This document shows positions 16,545 to 25,912 of a stretch of 64,000 nucleotides of DNA, piece by piece. The first letter of the stretch is position 1. Each line of letters opens with the position of its first letter. The translations under genes and the position numbers were made by a program. Where the stretch lies: contig CAYWSJ010000002.1 in NCBI GenBank assembly GCA_964461045.1, positions 1-64,000 of the forward strand, read 5' to 3'. Below the pieces are notes generated by a model. That model ran no database searches. It saw nothing but the letters and a program-made list of their open reading frames with translations, and was not told the DNA's origin. Source of the stretch: JAGXLC01 sp964461045 (lineage in GTDB: Bacteria; Bacteroidota; Bacteroidia; Bacteroidales; UBA12077).

Positions 16545-18587
16545 TTACCAGATCTTGGCACGTTTATCATCAGGGATGTAGAGCTTGTCATCTTTTGTAA
16601 TATTGAAGGCTTCATAGAAAGCATCAACATTTACAAGGGGTCCATTCACTCTGTGCACACCCAGACTGTGTACATCTTCCTTCGTTCTTCTCAGGATTTC
16701 TTTATCTCTTATATTCTGAGCCCAAACTCTTGCCCATGCCAGGAAGAATCTTTGATCAGGAGTATATCCATCAATTTTATCTGGCAGAGTTTCATTTTTT
16801 GTGGCATTCTTAAATGCTGTGAATGCAATATTTACACCACCAAGATCGGCTATGTTTTCCCCCAGGCTCAATTTGCCATTTGCATGTACTGTGTCAAGGA
16901 CTATCTTATTGTTGTATTGTTCTACAAGAATATCAGCCCTGTTATTAAATTTTTCTTCATCTTCTTTAGTCCACCAACTTTTCAGGTTCCCATCCTTGTC
17001 GTACTGTCTTCCCTGGTCATCAAATCCATGAGTCATTTCATGGCCAATAACTGCTCCGATTGCTCCATAATTAATAGCTTTATCACCATCTAAGTAAAAG
17101 AAAGGAGGCTGTAAAATACCAGCAGGGAAACATATTTCATTCATAGAAGGTGCATAGTAAGCGTTTACGGTTTGTGGTGGAAAGAACCATTCGTCTTTAT
17201 TTACGGGTTTTCCGATTTTATTTAGTTGATATGCTTTGTTAAATTTGCTGCTCGCCATAACATTTTCAAAATAAGAGGAAGCACCAATCTCAATATCTGA
17301 AAAATCTCTCCACTTGTCTGGATAACCTATTTTAACATTCATCACTGAAAGCTTCTCCAGTGCTTTTTCCTTTGTTTCATTACTCATCCATTCAAGCTTC
17401 TCGATTCTTTGTCCCAGGGCTTCTCTTAAATTACCAACAAGCGTAACCATTCTTTCCTTAGCTTCAGGTGGAAAATGTTTTTCAACGAATTTTTTTCCTA
17501 TAGCCTGCCCCAATGCACGATTTGTACTATTCAGTACTCTTCGCCATCTTGGTTGCATCTCTTTTTTACCTTGTAGTGTTTTTCCATAAAATTCAAATTG
17601 CGCATCTACAAAGTTTTGGTTTAAATATTGAGCACTTCTGTTAAGAAGATTCCATTCAAAATATGTTTTCCAGTTATCCAGATTTTCATCAGCTATCATT
17701 TTGTTCACCTCTTTGAAGAAGGCAGGTTGCTGAACATTAATTTCTTCTGGAGCTTCAATATTTAACTCGTTGAAATAACTTCTCCAGTCGATATTTGGAC
17801 ATATTTCGGTAAGGCCATTAAAATCAACTTTGTTATACGTTTTGTGTGGATCTCTCCTTTCCAGACGTGACATTGATGCTTTGGCCAGCTGGGTTTCAAT
17901 TTTTATGATGGTATTTACTTTCTCTCTGGCCTCATTTTCATTATACCCGGCAAGCTGAAAAATTTTGTCCATATATTTTTTATAAGCTTGTCTTAATTCT
18001 TCTGATCTATTATCCTCACTCAGATAATAATCTCTGTCTGACATTCCTAAACCTCCCTGTGCTAACTGAGCAATCACCATTTCACTGTTTTTTGCATCTG
18101 CGCTGGCTCCAATTCGGAAAGTTGATCCAATGTTATGTTTATGAAAATTTGCAATTTGACCCTGAAGGTCTTGCTTGTTTTCTATAGATTTAATTCTTTC
18201 TATCTCAGCCTCTAAAGGTTTAATTCCCTGCTTTTCTATCTGTTCGGTATTCATTCCTAGTTTATAGAAATCCCCGATTTTTTGTTCTATACTTCCTTTT
18301 TCGTAATCACCCCGGCTGAATTCCTCAAGAATTTTTCTGACTTTCTTTTTGGTTTCTTTGCCTAATAAATCAAAAGATCCGAAACGACTTTCATCGTCAG
18401 GAATTGGATATGCTTTCATCCATCCATCGTTGGCATACTTATAAAAATTGTTCCCCGGATCAATGTTCTCGTTGATGTACTCAACATTCAGATTTTTTTC
18501 TTCTTTTTGTACCTTCTGGCAATTTTGTAATGAGATTATTGAAATCGTTGCCAAAACGAGTAAGGTTAATTTTGTTAATTTTTTCAT
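16545..18587 (-). CDS. M13 family zinc metallopeptidase (neprilysin/PepO-like), lipoprotein
   Basis: This 680-residue M13 endopeptidase degrades peptides, probably in the periplasm or at the cell surface. The N-terminal signal ends near a cysteine (SLQNCQK, residue 23), a plausible though non-ideal lipobox. The N-terminal alpha-helical M13 domain (about 40-430) includes NIDPGNNFYKYANDGWMK. The catalytic domain (about 480-680) contains the NAYY substrate-binding motif in VNAYYAPSMNEICFPAG, the zinc site His516-Glu-Met-Thr-His520, the third ligand region SLGENIADLGG, and the C-terminal VNVDAFYEAFNI. All catalytic residues look intact. It is a single gene with terminators on both sides. Confidence 0.94.
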   Translation of the reverse strand: MKKLTKLTLLVLATISIISLQNCQKVQKEEKNLNVEYINENIDPGNNFYKYANDGWMKAYPIPDDESRFGSFDLLGKETKKKVRKILEEFSRGDYEKGSIEQKIGDFYKLGMNTEQIEKQGIKPLEAEIERIKSIENKQDLQGQIANFHKHNIGSTFRIGASADAKNSEMVIAQLAQGGLGMSDRDYYLSEDNRSEELRQAYKKYMDKIFQLAGYNENEAREKVNTIIKIETQLAKASMSRLERRDPHKTYNKVDFNGLTEICPNIDWRSYFNELNIEAPEEINVQQPAFFKEVNKMIADENLDNWKTYFEWNLLNRSAQYLNQNFVDAQFEFYGKTLQGKKEMQPRWRRVLNSTNRALGQAIGKKFVEKHFPPEAKERMVTLVGNLREALGQRIEKLEWMSNETKEKALEKLSVMNVKIGYPDKWRDFSDIEIGASSYFENVMASSKFNKAYQLNKIGKPVNKDEWFFPPQTVNAYYAPSMNEICFPAGILQPPFFYLDGDKAINYGAIGAVIGHEMTHGFDDQGRQYDKDGNLKSWWTKEDEEKFNNRADILVEQYNNKIVLDTVHANGKLSLGENIADLGGVNIAFTAFKNATKNETLPDKIDGYTPDQRFFLAWARVWAQNIRDKEILRRTKEDVHSLGVHRVNGPLVNVDAFYEAFNITKDDKLYIPDDKRAKIW

Positions 18588-18605
18588 TTTTCTGTTTTTA
18601 TATTA

Positions 18606-18641
18606 AAAAAGCTGTCTAAACGATTGGTTAGACAGCTTTTT
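18606..18641 (-). terminator. Terminator downstream of rocD
   Basis: A 14-bp stem (AAAAAGCTGTCTAA / TTAGACAGCTTTTT) around an 8-base loop; the left A-run gives a T-run on the minus strand. It lies between rocD and the M13 peptidase gene. Confidence 0.85.
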
Positions 18642-18667
18642 CTTTTTAACGTTTAATCCTTATTATA

Positions 18668-19888
18668 TTATTCGAATTCTTTAAATGTTTCTTTGATTTT
18701 ATCCATTGCTTCACGCAATTGTTTTTCATTAATTACCAGTGGTGGGGCAAAACGGATAATATCACCGTGAGTAGGTTTGGCAAGTACGCCATGTTCTTTC
18801 ATTCCTACGCACACATCCCATGCAGTTTTACCTTCTTTTGGTTTTATAACAACTGCATTTAGTAATCCTTTTCCGCGCACTGTGGTAATCATTTCCGACT
18901 GAATGCTTCTGAACTCTTCACGGAAAATTTTACCCAGTTTTTCCGCATTTTCTGCAAGCTTTTCGTCTTTAATAACATCTAATGCAGCAATAGCTACTTT
19001 AGCAGCTACAGGATTTCCACCAAAAGTAGATCCGTGTTCGCCGGGTTTAATTGTTAACATAATGTCGTCATCGGCAAGAACTGCAGAAACAGGATACACA
19101 CCACCAGAAATAGCTTTTCCAAGGATAAGCACATCCGGGCGGACACCTTCGTGATCGCACGCCAGCAGCTTACCAGTTCTTGCAATACCGCTTTGTACCT
19201 CATCAGCCATGAAAAGGACATTATTGGCCTTACAAAGTTCATAAGCTTTTTTCAGGTATCCTTCATCTGGTACGTTTACGCCAGCTTCGCCCTGGATTGG
19301 TTCAACGAGAAATCCGGCTACGTTTGGATCCTGTAATTCTTTTTCAAGTGCTTCTGTATCATTATATGGAATGGTAACAAATCCGGGAGTATAAGGACCA
19401 TAGTCTTTCTTAGCGTCCGGGTCAGAAGACATTGAAACGATTGTTACTGTTCTTCCGTGGAAATTGTCCTCACAAACAATAATTTTTGCTTGATTTTCAG
19501 GTACTCCTTTTTTCTGATAAGCCCATTTCCTGCACAGTTTGATTGCTGTCTCATCAGCTTCAGCACCTGTGTTCATAGGAAGAACTTTGTCGTAACCAAA
19601 ATATTTGGTTACATATTCTTCATATTCTCCCAGTACACTGTTAAAAAATGCCCTTGAAGTAAGAGTCAGCTTTTTAGCCTGGTCGGTTAGAGCCTTCACA
19701 ATTTTTGGGTGTGAGTGCCCCTGATTTACTGCAGAATAAGCTGACAGGAAATCATAATATTTTTTTCCTTCTACATCCCACACAAATATGCCTTTACCTT
19801 TGTCTAAAACTACGGGTAACGGATGATAGTTATGAGCACCAAATTGCTCCTCTCTTTTCATGTAATCTTTTGATGTCATTTTAGCCAT
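18668..19888 (-). CDS. rocD: Ornithine aminotransferase
   Basis: This PLP enzyme moves the delta-amino group of L-ornithine to 2-oxoglutarate, giving glutamate semialdehyde and glutamate, and links arginine breakdown to proline and glutamate. The 406-residue length is typical. Visible signatures are NYHPLPVVLDKGKGIFVWDVEGK, NTGAEADETAIKLCRKW, the cofactor-binding DEVQSGIARTG, and LGKAISGG, with Lys258 as the expected PLP lysine. GSTFGGNPVA follows. The N-terminal HNYHPLPVV block distinguishes ornithine aminotransferase from acetylornithine transaminase. No other arginine genes are adjacent. Confidence 0.94.
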   Translation of the reverse strand: MAKMTSKDYMKREEQFGAHNYHPLPVVLDKGKGIFVWDVEGKKYYDFLSAYSAVNQGHSHPKIVKALTDQAKKLTLTSRAFFNSVLGEYEEYVTKYFGYDKVLPMNTGAEADETAIKLCRKWAYQKKGVPENQAKIIVCEDNFHGRTVTIVSMSSDPDAKKDYGPYTPGFVTIPYNDTEALEKELQDPNVAGFLVEPIQGEAGVNVPDEGYLKKAYELCKANNVLFMADEVQSGIARTGKLLACDHEGVRPDVLILGKAISGGVYPVSAVLADDDIMLTIKPGEHGSTFGGNPVAAKVAIAALDVIKDEKLAENAEKLGKIFREEFRSIQSEMITTVRGKGLLNAVVIKPKEGKTAWDVCVGMKEHGVLAKPTHGDIIRFAPPLVINEKQLREAMDKIKETFKEFE

Positions 19889-20103
19889 AGCCCTTATTAT
19901 ATTTAATGATTAATAAAATTTATCTTTTTGTGGCACAATCTTAATCAAATCTTTTTTGATTTTCAAGACTAAACTCATTATTTTTATAAAACAGACATCT
20001 TTTTTATAACATATTTTTTTTATTAAGGGAAAGGGAAATTGCAGGTGTAAACCTTTTCTGTTTTTATTTGTAAGAAATATTAAACAAAATAAATGATATA
20101 AAT

Positions 20104-20670
20104 ATGAAATCAAACATTCATCCATTAATAAGCAAAAGATACAGTCCTGTTATATTTTCAGATAAAGAGGTTGGTGAAGAAGTTCTTAACCGGTTGTTTG
20201 AAGCTGCACGGTGGGCTCCTTCCAGTTTTAATGATCAGCCATGGAATTTTATATATGGTGTAAAAGGCAAAGATGAAATTTATGATTTGCTTTTTGAGTG
20301 TTTGATGGATGCAAACAAGGAGTGGGCTAAAAGCGCACCTGTATTGATGCTTAGTGTTGCAAGTCTTATATCACCTACCACTCAAAAGGAAAACCCTTAT
20401 GCATTCCATGATACAGGAATGGCTGTATCTAATCTTTTATTTCAGGCCACAGATATGGATTTATATGTACATCAGATGGGTGGATATTCAAAGTCAAAAG
20501 CGAGAGAATTGCTTAAAATACCAGATAGTTATAAACCTGTAGCTATGATTGCTTTGGGTTATAAAGGAAATCAAGATAATGCTCCCGAAAAATTGGTATC
20601 AAGGGAAAATAATGAAAGAACCCGAAAGCCTTTAAACAGTTTTGTTTTCAATGATAAATTTCAGGGATAA
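20104..20670 (+). CDS. Nitroreductase family protein
   Basis: The 188-residue protein belongs to the FMN-dependent nitroreductase superfamily. The N-terminal SKRYSPVIFSDKEV and RLFEAARWAPSSFNDQPWNFI match the first FMN-binding region (Arg-Tyr/Ser and PSSxNxQPW). HDTGMAVSNLLFQATDMDL is the helix that closes the dimer interface, and the C-terminal region contains VAMIALGYKG. Members reduce quinones, nitroaromatics or flavins with NAD(P)H; the physiological substrate cannot be read from sequence. It is on the opposite strand from rocD, and the 215-bp region between the two starts is AT-rich without a promoter I could match with confidence. Confidence 0.88.
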   Translation: MKSNIHPLISKRYSPVIFSDKEVGEEVLNRLFEAARWAPSSFNDQPWNFIYGVKGKDEIYDLLFECLMDANKEWAKSAPVLMLSVASLISPTTQKENPYAFHDTGMAVSNLLFQATDMDLYVHQMGGYSKSKARELLKIPDSYKPVAMIALGYKGNQDNAPEKLVSRENNERTRKPLNSFVFNDKFQG

Positions 20671-20673
20671 AGA

Positions 20674-20704
20674 TATATTTGTAGGGTTAAATTCATTATT
20701 TTTG
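20674..20704 (+). promoter_or_regulatory. Two candidate -7 elements upstream of the DUF4293 gene
   Basis: TATATTTG (20674-20681) and TATTTTTG (20697-20704) both match TAnnTTTG perfectly. They lie between the nitroreductase stop and the next ATG (20719). Neither has a TTTG at the ideal -33 spacing, so which one is used is uncertain. Confidence 0.35.
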
Positions 20705-20718
20705 TCAAAAACAAAAAC

Positions 20719-21192
20719 ATGTTACAAAGAATTCAAACGTTATTTATACTCCTGGCATTTCTTTTAATGGGCTCATTGTACTTTTTGCCTTTAGCAGTTG
20801 TCCGCACAGAAAATGAGATTTTTACAGTTATGTTTGACGGATTTTATAAGTCTTTTTCAGAGACTGTTTTTATTCAGACCGTACCTTTAATTATTCTGCT
20901 TTCTGTAGTTGTGGCAATTAGCTTTGTTACTATCTTTCTTTATAAGAAGAGAGTAATTCAGATGAGACTTAATTTTATCAATTTGATTTTAATGTTGGGT
21001 TTTGCTGGCTTGTCTTATTTTTATATCACCAGCTTTGCAAATGGGAAATTTGACGAAAGCATAGTTACGGATATTGTTCATTATAAAATTTTTGCAGCCT
21101 TCCCATTTGTTTCAGCGATTTTTACATACCTTGGTATACGGGCCATTGGTAAAGATGAAGCTTTGGTTCGTTCCATAGACAGAATACGATAA
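20719..21192 (+). CDS. DUF4293 family integral membrane protein
   Basis: The 157-residue protein begins with the family-typical MLQRIQTLFILLAFLL and has four hydrophobic segments (about residues 5-27, 48-72, 83-101 and 118-139), ending in a basic cytoplasmic tail (IDRIR). It matches the Bacteroidota-specific DUF4293 family as I remember it. No function is known. It has its own candidate promoter and is convergent with pyrI. Confidence 0.8.
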   Translation: MLQRIQTLFILLAFLLMGSLYFLPLAVVRTENEIFTVMFDGFYKSFSETVFIQTVPLIILLSVVVAISFVTIFLYKKRVIQMRLNFINLILMLGFAGLSYFYITSFANGKFDESIVTDIVHYKIFAAFPFVSAIFTYLGIRAIGKDEALVRSIDRIR

Positions 21193-21218
21193 GATAAAAG
21201 ATATTTGCGATTAAAATA

Positions 21219-21247
21219 ATTTTCCCGACCAAAAAAAGGCCGGGAAA
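21219..21247. terminator. Possible terminator between DUF4293 gene and pyrI
   Basis: The inverted repeat TTTCCCG...CGGGAAA encloses an inner CC/GG pair and an A-rich loop. It lacks a strong T-run on either side, so termination efficiency is uncertain, but its place between two convergent genes fits. Confidence 0.5.
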
Positions 21248-21313
21248 ACTATTTTATATACCTGTTGATTTTAATTTATGGCAGCATTGAATTCATTGTT
21301 TTCTCTTCCAGCG

Positions 21314-21781
21314 TTAAAATACTTCCATGTCTTCCGGATCAGTAATTTTTTCACAGTAATGACATTTGAGAGCTACTTTTTCGCTGTCTTTGGGTAACAC
21401 ATAAAAAATAGTGTTTACATTATCGTTATTTGTGATGCATTTTGGATTTCCGCATTTAGCAATCCCTTTTATTTTTTCTGGCACCTGGACATCCCTTTTA
21501 TCGGTTACTTTGAAGTTATGAATAATATTGAGCTTTGCATGTGGAGCAATTAGTGCAATTTTATTAATATCCTCATCCTTAAAATACACTTCAGATAATT
21601 TTATAATCGCCTTATGACCTAGTTTTTTACTCTCCAGGTTTGTTCCGAAAGTTATTTGTTTTTTCAGACTGTCTAATCCTAAAATTGAAATAACTTTAAA
21701 TAAGTGATTTGCAGGTATATGATCAATTACAGTACCATTTTCTATGGCGCTTACCAGTAATTTCTTTTTTTGATCTGACAT
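21314..21781 (-). CDS. pyrI: Aspartate carbamoyltransferase regulatory subunit
   Basis: PyrI binds CTP/ATP and controls the PyrB catalytic trimers allosterically. The 155-residue protein has an N-terminal nucleotide-binding domain (ENGTVIDHIPANHLFKVISILG) and a C-terminal zinc domain with the four Cys ligands in KCGNPKCITN and ALKCHYCEKI. The gene begins 13 bp after pyrB on the same strand, so the two are an operon. All hallmark residues for zinc are present, so the holoenzyme is probably the E. coli-type dodecamer. Confidence 0.96.
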   Translation of the reverse strand: MSDQKKKLLVSAIENGTVIDHIPANHLFKVISILGLDSLKKQITFGTNLESKKLGHKAIIKLSEVYFKDEDINKIALIAPHAKLNIIHNFKVTDKRDVQVPEKIKGIAKCGNPKCITNNDNVNTIFYVLPKDSEKVALKCHYCEKITDPEDMEVF

Positions 21782-21794
21782 ATTCTTATAAGTT

Positions 21795-22703
21795 TTATTT
21801 AATTCCTAAAATTGAAGTAATGATAGCCATTCTTGTATAAACTCCATTAAGAGCCTGGGTAAAGTAGTATGATTTTTTATTTTCATCTACATCTTCATGA
21901 ATTTCATTGACTCTTGGTAATGGGTGGAGAATTTTCATATTTTCTTTCGTTCCATCCAGCATGTCATTTTTGAGCACATAAGAATTTTTTGTTTTTTCGT
22001 ATTCCATGGGATCAGAAAACCGTTCACGCTGAATCCTCGTCATATATATAATATCTGCATTGTTAATGTTATCGGTGATATCTATGTGTTCTTCATATTC
22101 TAGGCCTTTATCCTGAAGATACATCTTATATTCATCAGGAAGTTTAAGTTCTTCCGGGGAGATGAAATTAAAGGTCGTGTTAAAGTTTGACATTGCCATT
22201 AGCAGAGAGTGTACTGTTCTGCCATATTTAAGGTCTCCTATCAGGAAAACATTCAGGTTCTCCAGGGTTCCCTGGGTTTTTCTAATTGAATATAAATCAA
22301 GAAGCGTTTGTGTAGGATGTTGATTGGCTCCGTCTCCTGCATTTACTACTGGTATATCTGCTACCTCACTTGCAAATCGTGCACTTCCTTCCAGCGGGTG
22401 TCTCATTACAATTAAATCGCAATAGTTGTTGACTGTTTTTATTGTGTCTTTCAGAGATTCACCTTTCTGTACACTTGAACTGTCTTTACTGGCAAAACCA
22501 ATAATCCGGCCATTCAAACGATTTACAGCGCTCTCAAAACTTAAGCGGGTACGGGTTGAAGGTTCAAAAAAGAGAGTACCTATAACTTTGTTTTCCAGCA
22601 AACTTTGAGTAGGATTTTTTTCAAATTCTTCAGCCAGATCCAACACTTTAGTTATGTCTTCCTTGCTGTAATCATTAATCGAAATTAGACTTCTGTTTTT
22701 CAT
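21795..22703 (-). CDS. pyrB: Aspartate carbamoyltransferase catalytic subunit
   Basis: PyrB condenses carbamoyl phosphate with L-aspartate, the committed step of pyrimidine synthesis. The 302-residue length is normal. The carbamoyl phosphate signature FFEPSTRTRLSFE and HPTQTLLDLYSI are present, with the aspartate-loop region MTRIQRERFSDP and the C-terminal HPLPRVNEIHEDVD. The gene leads pyrI by 13 bp. The 170-bp upstream region contains no attenuator or other control element that I could recognise. Confidence 0.97.
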   Translation of the reverse strand: MKNRSLISINDYSKEDITKVLDLAEEFEKNPTQSLLENKVIGTLFFEPSTRTRLSFESAVNRLNGRIIGFASKDSSSVQKGESLKDTIKTVNNYCDLIVMRHPLEGSARFASEVADIPVVNAGDGANQHPTQTLLDLYSIRKTQGTLENLNVFLIGDLKYGRTVHSLLMAMSNFNTTFNFISPEELKLPDEYKMYLQDKGLEYEEHIDITDNINNADIIYMTRIQRERFSDPMEYEKTKNSYVLKNDMLDGTKENMKILHPLPRVNEIHEDVDENKKSYYFTQALNGVYTRMAIITSILGIK

Positions 22704-22873
22704 CTTTTAAAGTTAGTTTTTTGGGTTCGGATGGAACTTACCATACCAATAAATAATGATGCTTTTTTATTAAAAAAATTGTACTTATCTGAATTCTGTG
22801 ATAAAAATAGTGACTGATTGTGAATTAATCCAAAATAAAAGAGAAAAATTAATAACATTTTATTAAGACTTTT

Positions 22874-23482
22874 TTAATTCCCTGTTTCTTCTGCTTTTAA
22901 GTTTTTTATCAATTTAAACCGGCTAATTGTATTATCTGTCAGTGATTTTCTTACGTCAAATATAAAGACACATTTATCTGTAAATTCTTTATCTTTTGGT
23001 TCTATATTAAGCTCGTGCAGTAATTTCATTACTTCGTTCATTGCCCCGTATTCAAATTCTATTCGGAGTTTTCTGGTTATAGTTTTTTTTATAATTCTGT
23101 TTTTTTTAAGTGCTTCTTCGGCTGCTGTTTTATAAGCTCTTATTAAACCACTGGTTCCCAGTTTTATGCCTCCAAAATAACGAACAACAACAATAAGCAC
23201 ATTTGTTATATTGTATGATTGTATTTGTCCGTAGATGGGTTTGCCTGCTGTGGAAGATGGTTCGCCATCGTCGTTCATCCTGAAATTTGGCTGCTGTATT
23301 CCAGTTTGATAGGCATAACAGTGGTGTCGCGCATCATGGTATTGGTTCTTTATTTCTTCAATTTTTTCTTTTATTTCCTCTTCATTTTCAACAGGGATGG
23401 CATGGGCAATAAATTTACTCCCTTTTTCTTTGTATACTCCTTTAGATGATTTGTTTATTGTAAAATATTCATCTTCTTTCAT
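22874..23482 (-). CDS. YigZ/IMPACT family protein
   Basis: The 202-residue protein has an N-terminal UPF0029 (IMPACT) domain with the family block YHDARHHCYAYQTG, DGEPSSTAGKPIYGQI and VVVRYFGGIKLGTSGLIRAYKTAA. A C-terminal ferredoxin-like domain (about 140-200) is typical of YigZ. The biochemical role is unsettled; the eukaryotic IMPACT relative regulates the kinase GCN2. It is 10 bp downstream of the EamA transporter gene and probably cotranscribed. Confidence 0.9.
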   Translation of the reverse strand: MKEDEYFTINKSSKGVYKEKGSKFIAHAIPVENEEEIKEKIEEIKNQYHDARHHCYAYQTGIQQPNFRMNDDGEPSSTAGKPIYGQIQSYNITNVLIVVVRYFGGIKLGTSGLIRAYKTAAEEALKKNRIIKKTITRKLRIEFEYGAMNEVMKLLHELNIEPKDKEFTDKCVFIFDVRKSLTDNTISRFKLIKNLKAEETGN

Positions 23483-23492
23483 ACCTGAAAGT

Positions 23493-24377
23493 TTAAATTG
23501 CAGAAGCTAAGATATAAATTGCGATAAATGAAAGTACAACCCCGATCCAGTTGACAAAAGTTAATTTTTCTTTAAAAGCCAGGAGTCCGATAATTACAGA
23601 CAAACCAACTATTCCAATATTATTAATTCCAAACACAGCCGACCCGTCAATAGGGATGCCGCCTTCGGTTTTTTGATTCAGCGCCAGGATTAGAAAGTAG
23701 ATTGAACCGTAATTTCCAATACCAAGCAAAGAACCCCATAGAAGTGTTTTGGGATAAAATAATGTTCTGAATTTGTTTTTTCTGATCAGATTGATTGACA
23801 ATCCAATAATTCCTGCCATAGAAAAAAGAACTGCTGAGAAGAGGGTAGAACTTCCGTTGTCAATATATTTAAACTGGGCAAATTTTATAATAGAATCAAT
23901 TATTCCCATTCCAAAAAACAAAACGATAGGGAAAATTAAATTTTTCGGATCAAAATCAATTTTTCTTTTTCGGTAAATTGTCAGGAAAACCGCAGTTAAT
24001 GCCAACAAAATCCCCAGGGCTTTTAAGTTTGTCAGCATATCGAAAGGGTCGTAAAGGATTGAAAAGGAGATAGGTATTATAACAGACATTTTGCTTGCCA
24101 CGGTTGTAATAGCAATTCCTACCTTTTGTGATGATTCACCAATTAGTATAAAACCAATTATGAACAGGATTCCTATTATTATGGCATAAGGGAACCAGGG
24201 GTTTTCATATAGCGGAAAGATAGATGGATCATATTGGCTTATTGAAAAGCCAAGAATTGAAGCAATAATATAATTGATAATGATCGCATCAAATGTTTTT
24301 ATATTATATCTTTCCAGTATTTTAAATATGACAAAAAGCGATGAAGAGGAGAGTATACTCAGAACCAGAAATATCAT
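23493..24377 (-). CDS. EamA/DMT superfamily transporter
   Basis: The 294-residue protein has about ten hydrophobic segments in two halves, the arrangement of the drug/metabolite transporter superfamily (EamA domains at about 1-135 and 150-294). The second half ends with GLLAFKEKLTFVNWIGVVLSFIAIYIL, typical of the family. Substrate unknown. A perfect -7-like CAAAAGTA on the plus strand (24398-24405) lies just ahead of the start. It leads the yigZ-type gene by 10 bp. Confidence 0.85.
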   Translation of the reverse strand: MIFLVLSILSSSSLFVIFKILERYNIKTFDAIIINYIIASILGFSISQYDPSIFPLYENPWFPYAIIIGILFIIGFILIGESSQKVGIAITTVASKMSVIIPISFSILYDPFDMLTNLKALGILLALTAVFLTIYRKRKIDFDPKNLIFPIVLFFGMGIIDSIIKFAQFKYIDNGSSTLFSAVLFSMAGIIGLSINLIRKNKFRTLFYPKTLLWGSLLGIGNYGSIYFLILALNQKTEGGIPIDGSAVFGINNIGIVGLSVIIGLLAFKEKLTFVNWIGVVLSFIAIYILASAI

Positions 24378-24397
24378 ACTGTATTTATTTTAGTCAG

Positions 24398-24405
24398 CAA
24401 AAGTA
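24398..24405 (-). promoter_or_regulatory. Candidate -7 element for the EamA-yigZ unit
   Basis: On the minus strand this reads TACTTTTG, a perfect TAnnTTTG match, 20 bases upstream of the EamA ATG. No matching -33 TTTG was found; that region is the A-run of the dnaA terminator. Confidence 0.35.
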
Positions 24406-24424
24406 AGCGCAAAGTTGATAAAAA

Positions 24425-24456
24425 AAAACAGGTTCTTTTATTGGAGAACCTGTTTT
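24425..24456 (-). terminator. Terminator downstream of dnaA
   Basis: A 12-bp perfect stem (AAAACAGGTTCT / AGAACCTGTTTT) around an 8-base loop, preceded on the left by an A-run that gives a T-run on the minus strand. It ends 22 bases before the dnaA stop. Confidence 0.85.
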
Positions 24457-24478
24457 GCAACATGAAATTTTTCATTTG

Positions 24479-25912
24479 TTATATTTTAAGTTTTTTCTCA
24501 ATATTCTTGATAGTTTGTTTGAACCGCTTATCAGTATCAATTAAGTTATTTACCGTTTTACAGGCGTGTAATACCGTAGCATGGTCTTTTCCACCAATTT
24601 GCGACCCTATTGAAGCCAAAGAGGATTTAGTAAGTGATTTTGAGAAAAACATGGCAATTTGTCTTGCCTGTACAATCTCTCTTTTTCTTGTTTTCGAATG
24701 CAACTGATCTGGCGATATATTGAAATAATCACAAACAATTTTCTGAATATAATCTACGGAAATTTCTTTTTTCGAATTTTTAACCAGTTTATCGATTACA
24801 TTTTTGGTAAGATCAAGTGTAATCTCTTTCTTATTAAGTGTTGATTGAGCTAACAGTGAAATTAAGGCTCCTTCCAGTTCCCTGATATTAATAGTGATGT
24901 TTGAAGCAATGTATTCAACAATGTCTTCCTTTATGTCAATTCCATCCTGGTATGTTTTGTGCTTAAGGATTTTAATTCTTGTTTCAAAATCCGGAGATTG
25001 TAAGTCTGCAGATAAACCCCATTTAAATCTGGAAAGGAGTCTTTGCTCAATTCCCTGCATTTCAATTGGCGGCTTGTCCGACGTAAGTATCAACTGCTTA
25101 CCCGTTTGGTGTAAATGGTTGAATATGTGGAAAAAGATGTCCTGTGTTTTTTCTTTTCCTGCCAGTTCATGTATATCATCAATTATGAGGACATCAATCA
25201 TTTGATAGAAATGGAGAAAATCATTTTTGTTGTTATTTCTTACCGACTCTACGAACTGAGTTTGAAATTTATTGGCATTTACGTAGAGTACTGTTTTTTC
25301 GGGAAATTTTTCTTTGACTTTTATTCCAATCGCGTGGGAGAGGTGAGTTTTTCCAAGACCTGATTCTCCATAAATAAACAAGGGATTAAAAGCTGTACCA
25401 CCGGGTTGGTCTGCAACGGCTTCTCCTGCTGATCTGGCCAGGCGGTTACACTCACCTTCAATAAAGTTAGTGAATGAGTTATCAGGGTTAAGCCTCGGAT
25501 CAACATGTAATTTTTTGATTCCCGGGATTACAAATGGGTTTTTAATTTCGTTTTCCTCTGTTTTTAAAGGTACCGAAACAGGCTTATTTTTTAGTTCGGT
25601 TTTGTTGTTGGTTGGGAATCTGACTGTTACAGGCTTTTTTCTGGAGGTTGTATTGTTTTCCATAACAACACTGTATTCCAGTTTTGCCTTTTCTCCGAGT
25701 TCTTTTCTCAGGGTTTTTCTCAGTATATCGATATACTGTTCTTCAAGGTACTCATAGAAAAATGGACTTGGCACCTGGATGGTTAATACATTTTCTTCTA
25801 CCTTAAGAGGAACGATTGGTTCGAACCATGTCCTATACGAAATAGTTGGAACATTATCTTTTATGATCTTCAGACAGCGGTTCCAAATATCGATATGTTT
25901 TCTATCGTTCAT
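24479..25912 (-). CDS. dnaA: Chromosomal replication initiator protein DnaA
   Basis: DnaA binds DnaA boxes at oriC and opens the duplex in its ATP form. The 477-residue protein has domain I (about 1-85, TISYRTWFEPIVPL), a variable linker, and the AAA+ domain with Walker A GESGLGKTHL and Walker B VLIIDDIHEL. Domain IV ends with the DnaA signature SQIGGKDHATVLHACKTV. All motifs are intact. It is alone between a terminator and a 287-bp upstream region, not next to dnaN or rpmH. That is common in Bacteroidota, where dnaA and oriC are often apart. Confidence 0.97.
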   Translation of the reverse strand: MNDRKHIDIWNRCLKIIKDNVPTISYRTWFEPIVPLKVEENVLTIQVPSPFFYEYLEEQYIDILRKTLRKELGEKAKLEYSVVMENNTTSRKKPVTVRFPTNNKTELKNKPVSVPLKTEENEIKNPFVIPGIKKLHVDPRLNPDNSFTNFIEGECNRLARSAGEAVADQPGGTAFNPLFIYGESGLGKTHLSHAIGIKVKEKFPEKTVLYVNANKFQTQFVESVRNNNKNDFLHFYQMIDVLIIDDIHELAGKEKTQDIFFHIFNHLHQTGKQLILTSDKPPIEMQGIEQRLLSRFKWGLSADLQSPDFETRIKILKHKTYQDGIDIKEDIVEYIASNITINIRELEGALISLLAQSTLNKKEITLDLTKNVIDKLVKNSKKEISVDYIQKIVCDYFNISPDQLHSKTRKREIVQARQIAMFFSKSLTKSSLASIGSQIGGKDHATVLHACKTVNNLIDTDKRFKQTIKNIEKKLKI